Of a stretch of 64,000 bases of DNA, positions 34,316-45,000 are shown piece after piece; position 1 is the first letter of the stretch, and every line of letters starts with the position of its first letter. The stretch lies in the NCBI GenBank assembly GCA_002364085.1, contig DEXK01000011.1, positions 490,031-554,030 of the forward strand, read 5' to 3'. The DNA comes from Balneolaceae bacterium UBA3186 (GTDB lineage: Bacteria; Bacteroidota; Rhodothermia; Balneolales; Balneolaceae). The notes beneath the pieces are model-generated. The model searched no databases. It saw only the letters and a list, made by a program, of their open reading frames with translations, and was not told the DNA's origin. Both the position numbers and the translations under genes were made by a program.

Positions 34316-35674
34316 TTATTTTGTTGAAATGATGATCCATTCATTCGCCGGTAACTCAATTGAAGAAAATTCGGAAATACCGTCCAATACTCCATATACA
34401 TTAAGCTCGTCTTGATTCGACTCAGGAAAACTAATTGTAGAAGTCTCAGAATTATTGTTGATCGCTACCCAAATCTCATGATCTCCTTTCTTTCTTTTAA
34501 AAGCATAAGTGCCTTCAGGTGATTCAACTCGGATCGTTTCTCCACCAAAGTCCCCGTTCCAAAGTGCTTCATTTTCTGTATTCAAAGTCAGCAACATCTT
34601 ATAGAAGTCAGCATACTTATAGTTTTTCCACTCTATTTCGTCTTTTTCGAAGAACTCTAATCGTTTATCCAGATCACTTTCCTGTCCGTTGTAGATCAAT
34701 GGCATTCCTTTCACGGTAGCAGACAACACTGCAAAATTCTCAAAATTATCACCATACATTTCAGGATCGGTTCCATTCCATGAATTTTCATCATGATTGG
34801 AAGTGAAATACATTCGGTATGCATTCTCAGGAAAGCGTTTACTGTCTCTTTCAAAGAGTGAGTCCAGATCTTCGAATGTTTGTTCTCCTTTAGCGATCTC
34901 GCGAATTACATGAGCATATTCCCACGCATAATTCATATCGAAAGCTTTGTGAAGTAGCTCAGGCTCTCCATCTTCAGCCAACATAAATACCGGCTTAATT
35001 TTGTCCAATTCTACTCTGGCATTTTCCCAGAAATCTGTTGGAACCATTCCTGCTACGTCACAGCGATAGCCGTCTATATCAAATTCTCTAACCCAAAATT
35101 CGAGAGCATCTAACATTGCTGCACGCATTTCTTCACTTTCATAATTCAACTGAATAACATCCGACCAGTCCGTTCCTCTTGGAGGCATGAAGTTTCCATC
35201 TTCTGTCAACTCATACCAATCTTTGTTTTCAGTCCATGGATTATCCCAAGCTGAATGATTAGCAACCCAGTCAATGATCAGCTTAAAGCCTTGCTCATGG
35301 GCTGCATCAACTAAATTCTTAAAGTCTTCTTCTGTTCCAAAGTTAGGATTTACTTTTTTGTAGTCCGCTACAGAATAATAACTGCCTCTGCTTTCTTCAG
35401 TTTCCTTTCTGTTGATCTTTCCAATCGGATGAATAGGCATCAACCATAAGATCTTAACACCCATTTCTTTTAATCGCGGAAGATCTTCCTGAAAAGCTTT
35501 GAATGTTCCTTCTTCAGAATACTGACGGATATTCACTTCATAAATATTCGCATTTTTACTCCATTCAGGATGTACTACCTGACTTGGTTTTTTCTCAACC
35601 GGTTTTTCTGCAGGTGAACAAGCCGCAAATACCGAGGCTACAAAAATGGATAAAAGTAAAGTTCGCTTAAGCAT
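34316..35674 (-). CDS. Alpha-amylase-family lipoprotein (GH13)
   Basis: A 452-residue GH13 enzyme exported as a lipoprotein (lipobox FAAC, Cys19). Motifs: region I DWVANHSAWDNPW; region II GYRCDVAG with nucleophile Asp206; catalytic Glu near residue 234 in MLAEDGEP; and region IV FTSNHDENSW. The catalytic domain begins almost at once (NIYEVNIRQYSEEG), with no starch-binding module. It probably shortens maltodextrins at the periplasmic face or on the outer membrane. It is the third amylase in the run, 9 bases after the 782-residue enzyme. Confidence 0.92.
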   Translation of the reverse strand: MLKRTLLLSIFVASVFAACSPAEKPVEKKPSQVVHPEWSKNANIYEVNIRQYSEEGTFKAFQEDLPRLKEMGVKILWLMPIHPIGKINRKETEESRGSYYSVADYKKVNPNFGTEEDFKNLVDAAHEQGFKLIIDWVANHSAWDNPWTENKDWYELTEDGNFMPPRGTDWSDVIQLNYESEEMRAAMLDALEFWVREFDIDGYRCDVAGMVPTDFWENARVELDKIKPVFMLAEDGEPELLHKAFDMNYAWEYAHVIREIAKGEQTFEDLDSLFERDSKRFPENAYRMYFTSNHDENSWNGTDPEMYGDNFENFAVLSATVKGMPLIYNGQESDLDKRLEFFEKDEIEWKNYKYADFYKMLLTLNTENEALWNGDFGGETIRVESPEGTYAFKRKKGDHEIWVAINNNSETSTISFPESNQDELNVYGVLDGISEFSSIELPANEWIIISTK

Positions 35675-35683
35675 ATTTATTTT

Positions 35684-38032
35684 TTAAAGCGTTAAAATTT
35701 CGAATGAATTTGAAGGTAAAGTCACAGTCAAAGTATTTCCATCAACTGAAAAAGAATTACCAAAATGATTTGCCAAACTTGAATAATCAAAACCCGGTCT
35801 CAGGTCAACTGAAACTTGTTGTTGTGTTTTGCTTTTGTTGAAAACTACAATGGTTTGCTGTGCAAAATAAGCTCTGGAATATGCCATAACATCATCTTCA
35901 ACTTTATGGAATTGGAAGTCTCCAAAAAGAATGGACATTTCTGAAGTTCTCAGCTCCGACAATTTTGAATAGATGCTTCTGTTCCTTAACTCAAGCTGAC
36001 TTAATTCAGAATCCTCAAATCGCATCCATCTTCTGTTGTCAGGATCGTTGGCGCCGGGCATTCCGAATTCGTCGCCCATATACGTAACCGGAATTCCGGG
36101 AATAGTCAGATTAAAAGCTAGAAGTAAACTTAGTCGGTCATAAGCAAAAGCCTGAGGTGAACCAATCTCTCTGGTCCATCCTGCTAGCTTAGAATCTTCA
36201 TTCCATTTTACTTCGCCACTGGTTAAAGTGATGAATCTAGGCTTGTCATGATTTCCTGAAATTATCCCCATCATATTGTGATAACCAAAGTAATTGAAGC
36301 TTTCCTGAAGCTGGCTTTGTAATCCTTCAAAAGAAAGATCCTGACCAAATGCATTCAATCCTGCATCGTACATGCTGAAATCGAACTGACTTTCAAGCAT
36401 TCCGGAATTGATGTAACTGGCTACCAGCTCACGACTTCCGTAAGTCTCTCCCACCTGAAATACTTGTCTGTTTTCAGGAACTACAATTTCTTCTTTTACT
36501 TTTCTGGTCAATGTTCTCCAGAACTCTAACTGAATATGCTTTGTGGCATCATGACGGAAACCGTCCAATTCATATTCCTGAACCCAGAACAGAGCTGAAT
36601 CCGTCATGGTTTCTATTACTTCAGGATTTGAAAAGTCCAGCGAAGGCATAAAAGTATCAAACCAAGTTGTTAGACGCTGCTCGTCCCACAATTCCGTGTT
36701 CATTCTTCCGTCGGGCAGATACAGATCTGTTGCCCATTCAGGGTTTCTTTGATAAACCGGATGATTTTTATGAACGTGATTGGCTACATAATCTAAAATC
36801 ACAGCCATTCCGTTTTCATGTGCAACATTTAGCAGCTCTTTAAACTCTTCTGATGTTCCGAATCGATCGTCGATCTTAGAAGATGAGACAGGCCAATATC
36901 CGTGATAGCCCGAAAATTTAGTTTTTACACCGCCTTTGTCCCATAATCCCCACGCGTCTTCCGGATTTTGGGAAATTGGTGAAAGCCAAAGTGCATTTAC
37001 ATTGATCTTTTCAAAATATCCATCTTTGATCTTTTGTGTAATTCCTACAAGATCTCCACCATAATAATTTGCTTTGGGATGTATATCAGGATCATCAACT
37101 TTTCTGGTGTTTGATGGATTTCCATCTTTGAATCGATCAATAAGAACAAAATACATATTCCAGGCTCTTACGTCCTTTCGGGTAAGACTTTCAGAATCAT
37201 CCAGAACCTTACCGTTTTCCAAAGGAATAAGTACATCGTTAGATATCCCGCTTTCATTGAAAGTCCATGCGCGAATATGCGTTCTCCCTTCAAGATCAGA
37301 ATTCTCGGGTAAATACACCCGGATGATATCGTCTTTGAATTCAGTTTTGAGCTGATGATTTTCCCATAGAGCAATTACGTTTTCAGCTTCTCCTGATTGC
37401 AGATACACTCGTTCGTCTGAAAAATCATACGTATCTAATTTCGGCTTTTCAGCATCCATATTTCCAACTTTAAGCAGGTTATTAAATCCGCCCATACCAT
37501 TAGAAACAGTTTCTGGATTTGATGGATCTTTCATTTCCTCTCCATCAACCACATACAGATACTGATATAACCCTTCGTTAACCAACATGCTGAAAGTCCA
37601 CGCGCCATTTTCCTTTTTGAAATCAGAAGCATTAGGATTCCAGGCATTCATCTCTCCTTTTATCTGTACAAGATCATAACCTTTATCCTCTAAACTAAAA
37701 GTAACTTCCTGTTTTGAAGTCTTTTTTAACAGTATATCGTAAGAAACATCGCCATCATGGAAAGAAATGATATCAAGTTTTCCTGAGATATCACCTTTCA
37801 AAACTAATTCTGAATTGTCCTCAGTTAAATAATAAGTGATTGAAGAAGGTGTAGAAACATCATCTATCGTTGATGGATCCATGAAATAGTCTTCCATGAT
37901 CACAACTGTGGAATCATAACCCAGAGTTATTGGAGATCCTAACCCAACGATCTGATCTCCGTAATTGATGTTAATTTCTGAGGAGCATCCCCAAATCAAA
38001 AACAGTACTAATAACCCGGTTAATTTCCTCAT
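35684..38032 (-). CDS. Neopullulanase/cyclomaltodextrinase-like lipoprotein (GH13)
   Basis: A 782-residue GH13 enzyme exported as a lipoprotein (lipobox IWGC, Cys16). Residues 20-270 form beta domains, including an E-set/CBM48-like module around VQIKGEMNAWNP. The catalytic barrel starts near residue 295 (WNMYFVLIDRFKDGNPSN). Motifs: LDYVANHVH, GFRHDATKHI with the nucleophile Asp, VGETYG with the acid Glu, and ISGNHDKPRF. Domain layout and the ANYYGGDLVGITQKI motif recall SusA-type neopullulanases, which cleave linear and cyclic maltodextrins and pullulan. Lipid anchoring suggests an outer-membrane or periplasmic location. Confidence 0.9.
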   Translation of the reverse strand: MRKLTGLLVLFLIWGCSSEININYGDQIVGLGSPITLGYDSTVVIMEDYFMDPSTIDDVSTPSSITYYLTEDNSELVLKGDISGKLDIISFHDGDVSYDILLKKTSKQEVTFSLEDKGYDLVQIKGEMNAWNPNASDFKKENGAWTFSMLVNEGLYQYLYVVDGEEMKDPSNPETVSNGMGGFNNLLKVGNMDAEKPKLDTYDFSDERVYLQSGEAENVIALWENHQLKTEFKDDIIRVYLPENSDLEGRTHIRAWTFNESGISNDVLIPLENGKVLDDSESLTRKDVRAWNMYFVLIDRFKDGNPSNTRKVDDPDIHPKANYYGGDLVGITQKIKDGYFEKINVNALWLSPISQNPEDAWGLWDKGGVKTKFSGYHGYWPVSSSKIDDRFGTSEEFKELLNVAHENGMAVILDYVANHVHKNHPVYQRNPEWATDLYLPDGRMNTELWDEQRLTTWFDTFMPSLDFSNPEVIETMTDSALFWVQEYELDGFRHDATKHIQLEFWRTLTRKVKEEIVVPENRQVFQVGETYGSRELVASYINSGMLESQFDFSMYDAGLNAFGQDLSFEGLQSQLQESFNYFGYHNMMGIISGNHDKPRFITLTSGEVKWNEDSKLAGWTREIGSPQAFAYDRLSLLLAFNLTIPGIPVTYMGDEFGMPGANDPDNRRWMRFEDSELSQLELRNRSIYSKLSELRTSEMSILFGDFQFHKVEDDVMAYSRAYFAQQTIVVFNKSKTQQQVSVDLRPGFDYSSLANHFGNSFSVDGNTLTVTLPSNSFEILTL

Positions 38033-38047
38033 TCTATGCTTTTTAAA

Positions 38048-40960
38048 TTATTTTAGTAATGTCATTTTCTGAACCTGCACCGTATTTCCGGCTGTAAATC
38101 GGGTAAAATAAACCCCACTTGAAAGTGAAGAAGCATCGAATGTTACTGTATGTGTTCCAATCGATTTCTTACCATCAAAGAGTGTGGCGACTTTTCTTCC
38201 AAGTATGTCAAATACTTCCAGTTTAACTACTCCCGTTTTTGCAACATCAAACTTGATATTTGTAGAAGGATTAAACGGATTTGGGTAGTTGCTATACAAC
38301 TTAAACGATTCAGGGCCTTCGCTTGGCAGCTCTTCATTTGAAGTTGCTATACCCGATTCAGGTGCATCAAATTGCTTAGTTGTATACACCTTGAATTCAC
38401 CCGGTTCTAATCGAATTGCTTGCTCTGCATTAGTTACTTCGTACTCTGTTCCATCAAAGTAGTCGTACCAAGTTCCAGTTTGAGGGAAGTCTCCTGTTGT
38501 TGTGATTGCAGTAACATCAAAGTTTCCAACTACAACCACATCAGTGTCTGAATGTTCAAGAATTATTCTTTTTATACGATTTGATAAAGCATAGGTAGTG
38601 CTTTCCGGTTCAGTAAACGCAGGACTGCTGTTACGAAGATTAATAAGAGCTGCCCATGTTTTGTACAACTTAACACGTTCTGTTCCCTTCGTATTCCAGT
38701 AATCCCAACGAATCGGCTTGTTTGCTACTCTACCCGGAGCGCTAGCCGGACAATCTTCAGAATCATTCAAACATTGTTCTCCATTGTCTCCGTAGCCATA
38801 TCCAACTTCACCAAACTGCCATATCATTTTGGGTCCCGGAAGTGTGAAAAAGAAAGCTCCTGCTAATTTTTGTCTACCTAAAGCGGTGTTTAATTCTCTA
38901 ATGTTGTAGTCTCCAGAAGAGTTACCAAAACTGATATTTTTAAACATCAACCATTGCTCATCATGGCTTTCCATATAACCGATCAATCTTTCTTCCTGAA
39001 ATCCTCTTGATTCAGAAAGCACTCCATACAAATTTGAGTTGGATGTATACCCCATCGTTGCTTCATTGTAAGGATGGTTCATATTTCCCCAAAGCATGAT
39101 ACCTTTTCCTTCATCAACACGGTAATCTGCCCACTGCTTTTCTTCATTTGAAGTTCCCAAATGTTCAAATATCACATAGAAATCAGGATCAGCTGCCCAT
39201 TGATAATCTGCGTATTTCTTTAAAAGATCGACTCTGTCTTGTTGATAAGAACTAGTACAGCCATTTCCAGCCGGGCTACAGTTTTGAGTAAACCCTTTTG
39301 TAAGATCCCATCTGAATCCATCAATATTATACTCATTGATCCAATGCTCGATCATTTTTTTGTTGTAGTACTGTGTACCGGAATACTGATGATTGAAGTC
39401 ATTAAACACATTAAACTCATGTTTAGCTTCCACATTGAAATATGGATTGCTTCCAACTTCATACATTCTGTACAACGAATTTTGTCCCGTAGCGTGATTC
39501 ATCACCACATCCAAAATAACCGCTATCCCTCTTTTATGTGCTTCATCAATAAACTCTCTGAATTTATCGGGTGTACCGTAATATTTATCTAAAGCAAGAT
39601 GGAAACTTGGATTATAGCCCCAGCTCTCATTTCCGTCAAATTCGTTCACCGGCATTAGTTCAATGGCATTTATTCCTAATCGATCCAAATAATCCAACGT
39701 ATCTATTAGGGTTGAATAACTATGGTCTGCAAGAAAGTCTCTGACCAATAGTTCATAAATAACCAGATTTTCCTTTTTAGGCTTTACGTAATCAGTTGCT
39801 TTCCATTGGTATGGTGTTTTTCCGGGAAATAGAACACCTACATAGTTTGTGGTTTTTCCGTTTGGATATTCTTTTAAATTTGGAAATATAGATTCAGAAA
39901 TAAAATTATCATCATTAGGGTGGAGTACTAATTCAGAATATGGATCAGCGATTCTTAAACTTCCGTCAATTTCATATTGAAAGCCATATTCTTCTCCCGG
40001 AGTTAAGCCGGTAATTTCAGTCCAGAACCAAACACTGTCTGCTTTCAGAGAATCTTTCTTCATTTGGTAGTTGAAATCTAATTCCCAATCCGAAAAATCT
40101 CCAACTACAAACACTTCCCTCTTACCCGGAGCAAATAGTGATAAAGTAACCGACGTCCCATTTTCGCCATAGGTAATGCCATCTTCAAGTCCTGAAGGTC
40201 GGGCTTCCATAACCGCGCCATCCGTCACAATAATAGTAACAGAAGTCGAATCCTCTTCGCCTGCCCCATCATCACCTATAAGATCAAATCTATAATTCCC
40301 TTCAGATGCCGCAGAAAATACGTAACTAACTGTATCCGAAACAGAAGTTTGCGCGACTTCTGAACCATTTAGTTTCAAGCTCAAATTAAGGTTTCCCGCC
40401 GGAGAGTTTCCAATCCCTTCGATCTCAATTTCTTCGTTTTTTTTAACGATCTTAGACTTTTCTCCCGGATTTAAGAACTGCACAGATACTTCATTCTCAA
40501 AAAGTTCAAGGAAAATATCTTCTCCTCCTGAAGCCCTTCCAACTTTGTCAGGTGCTCCGGCTCCATCAAGTGTACCCCTGAAAAGCAATGTTATTTCTTC
40601 AGCTTTATCCGCCACAGAAACACTATAAAATTCTCTTACCGATGATGGGTATTTAAATTCCCATTTATCATTTCCAAGAGGTGTTGCTTTCAATTTTGCA
40701 GGATATGATTCCCAACCTGACTGTACATATTTCCAGTCTGATGGACTTGAACTTTTGTCGGTAATCAATCCCGTATGCAAATACACATCACCTGAAAATC
40801 CAACCAATTCTCCATTTCCCTGAGTTGCATCAAAAGTAAGAGTTAATGTATCGTTCTGAGTGGCAAAGGAAGGTTCGAACGTTACTACCTGGCTGTATGC
40901 TGAAATTGGTAAAAATAGTATAGCAAGAAAGCTTAACCTTAGTACTGAAAAGTTCTTCAT
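38048..40960 (-). CDS. Secreted alpha-amylase with type IX sorting domain
   Basis: A 970-residue GH13 enzyme, probably displayed on or released from the cell surface. Signal peptide 1-23. Residues 24-160 hold an N-terminal beta module (VTFEPSFATQNDTLTLTFDA); a second Ig-like module and a CBM48-like domain follow (VSFAPGK-type region around residue 270-360). Catalytic motifs: LDVVMNHATGQNS, GFRWDLTKGF with the nucleophile Asp, FEHLG with Glu, and YMESHDEQW. The last 85 residues form a type A sorting domain (YPNPFNPSTNIKF ... LSSGVYFTRF ... KMTLLK), which directs T9SS export. It therefore is the likely extracellular starch-cutting enzyme. Confidence 0.92.
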   Translation of the reverse strand: MKNFSVLRLSFLAILFLPISAYSQVVTFEPSFATQNDTLTLTFDATQGNGELVGFSGDVYLHTGLITDKSSSPSDWKYVQSGWESYPAKLKATPLGNDKWEFKYPSSVREFYSVSVADKAEEITLLFRGTLDGAGAPDKVGRASGGEDIFLELFENEVSVQFLNPGEKSKIVKKNEEIEIEGIGNSPAGNLNLSLKLNGSEVAQTSVSDTVSYVFSAASEGNYRFDLIGDDGAGEEDSTSVTIIVTDGAVMEARPSGLEDGITYGENGTSVTLSLFAPGKREVFVVGDFSDWELDFNYQMKKDSLKADSVWFWTEITGLTPGEEYGFQYEIDGSLRIADPYSELVLHPNDDNFISESIFPNLKEYPNGKTTNYVGVLFPGKTPYQWKATDYVKPKKENLVIYELLVRDFLADHSYSTLIDTLDYLDRLGINAIELMPVNEFDGNESWGYNPSFHLALDKYYGTPDKFREFIDEAHKRGIAVILDVVMNHATGQNSLYRMYEVGSNPYFNVEAKHEFNVFNDFNHQYSGTQYYNKKMIEHWINEYNIDGFRWDLTKGFTQNCSPAGNGCTSSYQQDRVDLLKKYADYQWAADPDFYVIFEHLGTSNEEKQWADYRVDEGKGIMLWGNMNHPYNEATMGYTSNSNLYGVLSESRGFQEERLIGYMESHDEQWLMFKNISFGNSSGDYNIRELNTALGRQKLAGAFFFTLPGPKMIWQFGEVGYGYGDNGEQCLNDSEDCPASAPGRVANKPIRWDYWNTKGTERVKLYKTWAALINLRNSSPAFTEPESTTYALSNRIKRIILEHSDTDVVVVGNFDVTAITTTGDFPQTGTWYDYFDGTEYEVTNAEQAIRLEPGEFKVYTTKQFDAPESGIATSNEELPSEGPESFKLYSNYPNPFNPSTNIKFDVAKTGVVKLEVFDILGRKVATLFDGKKSIGTHTVTFDASSLSSGVYFTRFTAGNTVQVQKMTLLK

Positions 40961-40969
40961 AAAAATTAT

Positions 40970-41959
40970 TTACTCTGTTGAGTCTCTTAAAATTAATTCG
41001 GGTGTATAAACGGTTTGTGAAACTGCTTTTTTGGGATTTTCTATTCTTTCGATCAAATTTTGTGTAGCGAAGAATCCCATATCTCTCATTGGCTGACGAA
41101 TAGTAGACAACCCCATATATTCAGCTAGTTCGATATCATCGTAACCAATAATGGGAATACTTTTATTCATATCCTGCATGGCCTTTAAGGCTCCTACTGC
41201 CTGAATATCAGAAGCACAAAAACATGCTTGAATTTCAGGATTGATCGTGAGGATTTTGATCATTGCTTCATATCCTCCGCGTTCTGTGAATCCATCACGG
41301 TAAGTTGAGTCTCCCGCTACAATGTATGAGTTAGAAAACTTCTTCCCTGTTACTTCATAAGCTTTTTTAAACCCTTTGATCCTGCTTTGTATCGGTTTTG
41401 AAGTAATTAAAGCTGAAAGCATGGCAACTCTATCCAACCCTCTGTCTAGAAGATATTTTGTTGCCCTGAATGCCCCTTCAGAATTATCAACACTTACAGA
41501 GTCAAATCCATCAAAATATTCGTCAATTAAAGTAATAGGGATATTATACTTTTCGAGTAAATTCCACTCTTCTTGTTCTAAATGAATAGAAATAAAAAGA
41601 CATCCTTCTGAAGCTCTTCGCTTAAGAACATGCTCTACCTGATCAAAAGTATTTTTGCTTGGACTGATATTGAAGATCGTTAACTCATAATCATAACTAT
41701 TCAGTTTATCCTGAATTCCTCCTAAAACTTCCATAAAGAAATAGTTAGAAATTACAGGTACAACAACAGTTATTGTATTTGTTTTTCTACTCGCTAAACC
41801 TTGAGCATTGGCTTGAGGGTGATAGCCAACTTTTTCTGCAATATCCATTACTTTTTTTCGAGTTCGCTCAGAAACATTTTCTCTCTGATTGAAAACCCGT
41901 GAAACAGTAGCAATGCTTACTCCAGCTTTTTCTGCAATATCGTAAATAGTAGATGCCAA
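40970..41959 (-). CDS. LacI-family transcriptional regulator of the glucan locus
   Basis: A repressor of about 329 residues. An N-terminal HTH (STIYDIAEKAGVSIATVSRVFNQ) and the hinge (VGYHPQANAQGL) are followed by a periplasmic-binding-protein-like effector domain (about 60-329, with PIIGYDDIELAEYMG and STIRQPMRDMG). The start is the TTG at 41959, giving MASTIYDIAEKAG, the usual LacI beginning. The longer ATG start would add 12 residues encoded by the terminator region. It most likely senses maltose or a derivative and binds the perfect cre-like site at 55189-55202. It is the first gene after the terminator hairpin and is followed 9 bases later by the surface amylase gene. Confidence 0.93.
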   Translation of the reverse strand: MASTIYDIAEKAGVSIATVSRVFNQRENVSERTRKKVMDIAEKVGYHPQANAQGLASRKTNTITVVVPVISNYFFMEVLGGIQDKLNSYDYELTIFNISPSKNTFDQVEHVLKRRASEGCLFISIHLEQEEWNLLEKYNIPITLIDEYFDGFDSVSVDNSEGAFRATKYLLDRGLDRVAMLSALITSKPIQSRIKGFKKAYEVTGKKFSNSYIVAGDSTYRDGFTERGGYEAMIKILTINPEIQACFCASDIQAVGALKAMQDMNKSIPIIGYDDIELAEYMGLSTIRQPMRDMGFFATQNLIERIENPKKAVSQTVYTPELILRDSTE

Positions 41960-41970
41960 ATTCAGTATAT

Positions 41971-42005
41971 ATTTAAAAACGCAGATGCCTTTCAAAGCAT
42001 CTGCG
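41971..42005 (-). terminator. Strong intrinsic terminator between surface protein and lacI-type gene
   Basis: On the minus strand a perfect 9-bp stem is formed by CGCAGATGC (42005-41997) and GCATCTGCG (41988-41980), with an 8-base loop. It is followed by TTTTTAAAT (41979-41971). It starts 20 bp after the stop of the 1201-residue protein and lies only 12 bp before the regulator start, so it can act as a polarity point inside the locus. Confidence 0.8.
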
Positions 42006-42024
42006 AAGACTTATTAGAGAGAAA

Positions 42025-45000
42025 TTATTTGATTAAAGTCATTCTCTTTTGACTTGTAAACGACCCTGCTTCTAAACGGTAAATGTAAATACCGGAAGCA
42101 AGATTACTTGCATCAAAACTTAACGTATGGCTACCAGAAGTATATTTTCTGTTGTTTAATAATGTAGCCACTCTTTGTCCAAGTACGTTGTAAACACTTA
42201 GCGTTACATCTGCTGCGTTCGGCAGATTAAAACTAATGGTTGTACTAGGGTTGAACGGGTTTGGATAGTTTTGATCTAATCTAAAGGTTTCCACATTACC
42301 AACTATTTCTTCATTAGAAACTGTCTGGTAATCAGGTGGTGTTTCCCATGGAAGATCAGATGCTTTCCATGTTAATTGAGGGAAAGCAAATGTTGAAGCC
42401 CATGTAACATTACCTTCTGCATCTACCTGAGGCGAAATGTACTGGTAATGTCTACGGCCGGCATCAAATCCACCGCCATTTGCTAAAATAGAACCATCCG
42501 CTGAGGTTGGCTCACCATATGCAATTCTGAAACCAATATGGTTCAATGTTGGTAGAACAAGATCCAGAGTTAACTCATAAACCATGTCACCATCATCATC
42601 AGTAAACATCAAACGATCGATCTCTGCTTGAGACTGAGTAATGAAGTTTTGTCCATTGTCGCCAGGAACTGTAATTCCGTTTGTTAATGCAAAGAATGGA
42701 GTATCCACGAACAGGAATACTGAATCCGATGCAGGTACAAATGGAGTTGTGTGCTGCAATGCAGGTGACATATCAACACTAAATGTTACTGAAATTGCTC
42801 CACCTTCAACATTGTTTGCAGTCAATAACGCTTCTGGCTCTACACCATTGTAAAACTCAGACAGCTTATCCTGGCTAGTTTTATTCTCAATAGTAAAGGT
42901 TCTGTCAGCACCACCAGTTACACCAGGCTCTTCCCAACCAGTGTTAGCAGATTCGATCCCGTCTAAGAAAAACTCACTTTCAGCAGAATCTCTTCTTGAA
43001 TCCCACTTGATGTAGTATTTGTATTTCTCAACGGTACCTTCCGCTTTGGTATAAGCTATGTTATTAGCTTCATATGTACCAAGAATTTGGTTGAAGTTCA
43101 TTCTCTGTTCACCCCAGCTGTTAAATGTACCTCTTACGGATACAGTATCAATACTAGAGTTGAATAGATTTAAACCCTCAAGAATTCCAACATTTACTTC
43201 AAAGCTAAGAGCAGTATTTACTATAACCGCATCTGTAGGCTTAGTATTATTGAAGAACTCCCAGCGAATTGTAGAATCTGCTGAAGGAACATTAAATGTT
43301 CTGTTGTCAGCAAAAGATTCCCAGGTAACAGTACCTGCTGCATCTTCTAATACGAATTTATAACCAATTGGACCAGTAATTGTAGCTGCAGAATCCTTTT
43401 GAACTCTAACTACACCTTCGTAAAAGAGGTTATCTCCTTTTGAGCCACCTTTTTCCAAGAAGTCTCCGGTACCCCAATCATTCGTAAAGAATGAACCAGC
43501 GCCTCTTACTCCTACTTTAAAGGTTTCAGGATCGAATGATCCATCTTGTGCCTGAGCACCAACGTTTACTCTGAAATAAACAGAAATAGAGTCGCTTTCT
43601 GAAGTAAATGGAGCTCCTCGGCCATCGCCACTATTGTTAAAGTAATCCAGATCTAAAGTTACATTTTCAGAAGTATCAGGTAATACATATAAATAGTTTC
43701 CATTAAATGGACCGTTAGATTCCCAACCGTTGTCATTTGCACCAGTAGATCCATCTAAACCTACCCAATACTTATAAACCAAAGAATCTCCTGGAGCCAT
43801 TTGAACATCAATATTCCAGTAATCTCCACCTACATTAGTCGCAACCGGAGTGGAAGCACCATCCCAAGTTACATTTTGTCCACCATAAGCAGCGCTATCT
43901 AATGAAGCAATGAAACTTCCTCTGATCTGAACAAATCCGTTTTCCATAAGAGTATCAGGAACGGTAGATGTATTAACTCGGAAAGTAACTGTTACAGGCT
44001 CTCCTGCACCGGTTGGCTTACCAAGGTTGGAAAAATCATTTTGATCCTTAACAATCCACTCTGAATCGTCAGCATTTGTACCAAATGAAGCTAGAGCAAC
44101 TGCGTTACCAGAAACAACGGTACTTTTTCTTAACAAGGTATGTTCTTTAGTACCTGTAGTAACTCCAGCTACATCCCAACCACTACCCGGATCTTCATCA
44201 GCTTTACCAAACACATCAATCCAAGTAGTATCTCCACTTTGCGAATCAATATGAATAATACCTCTGGCATCATCTCCATTATGATGAACTGGACTTGGGA
44301 ACCCAAGTACTTCATCAGCATCTTCAGCCGCAAATAATGTTGGGTCAACTTGATCAGTCATCACAACATACTGCTCACCTGGAGCTATGCTTGCATCAGC
44401 TTTGAATTCATGGAAGAATTGCCATCCTCCGCCATTCGCGGATTGAGCGATTCTGTAGTTTGCAAGAAATACAGTAGAATCTGAAAGATTGGAAATCTCT
44501 AAAGCTTTATTATTACTTGAACCTTCAATGTATTCTGAAAAGATTAAGTTTGAAGGATCGTCTACCAATGGTGGTTCAGCATTAGTAAATGAAGCTAGAC
44601 CATTTACTCCTTCTAATGCATACACATTAAAAGTTCCATCACTATTTAAAGAGATTTCAGCTTCTCCATGGATAGAGCTGAATGAATCAGCATCATCACC
44701 CATAAGAGGAGATTCAGATACTATCGTTGGCGCTGTTGCGTCCGAAATATCATAAATATATACTTGTCCGGTTTTGTTACCGCTGCTTGCGCCATCAGGT
44801 CTGTAACTATATACAGCTAAATGATCTTTTCCATCGTAAGTAAATACTTCCATACCATTTCTTGAAGCTGAAGCAAATGCACTACTTGCTACATACGCTC
44901 CTGCACTACTATATCTAGCTGGTGCTGAACTATTACCACCAACATAAAAATCAGAAGTTCTTCCTAAAGCAAGTGGAGCGACATCAGCGCTGCTACCAAT

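Noticed and set aside
41960..41995. ATG start of the LacI regulator 12 codons upstream
   Set aside because: Those codons lie in the terminator hairpin and T tract; the TTG at 41959 gives the standard LacI N-terminus.
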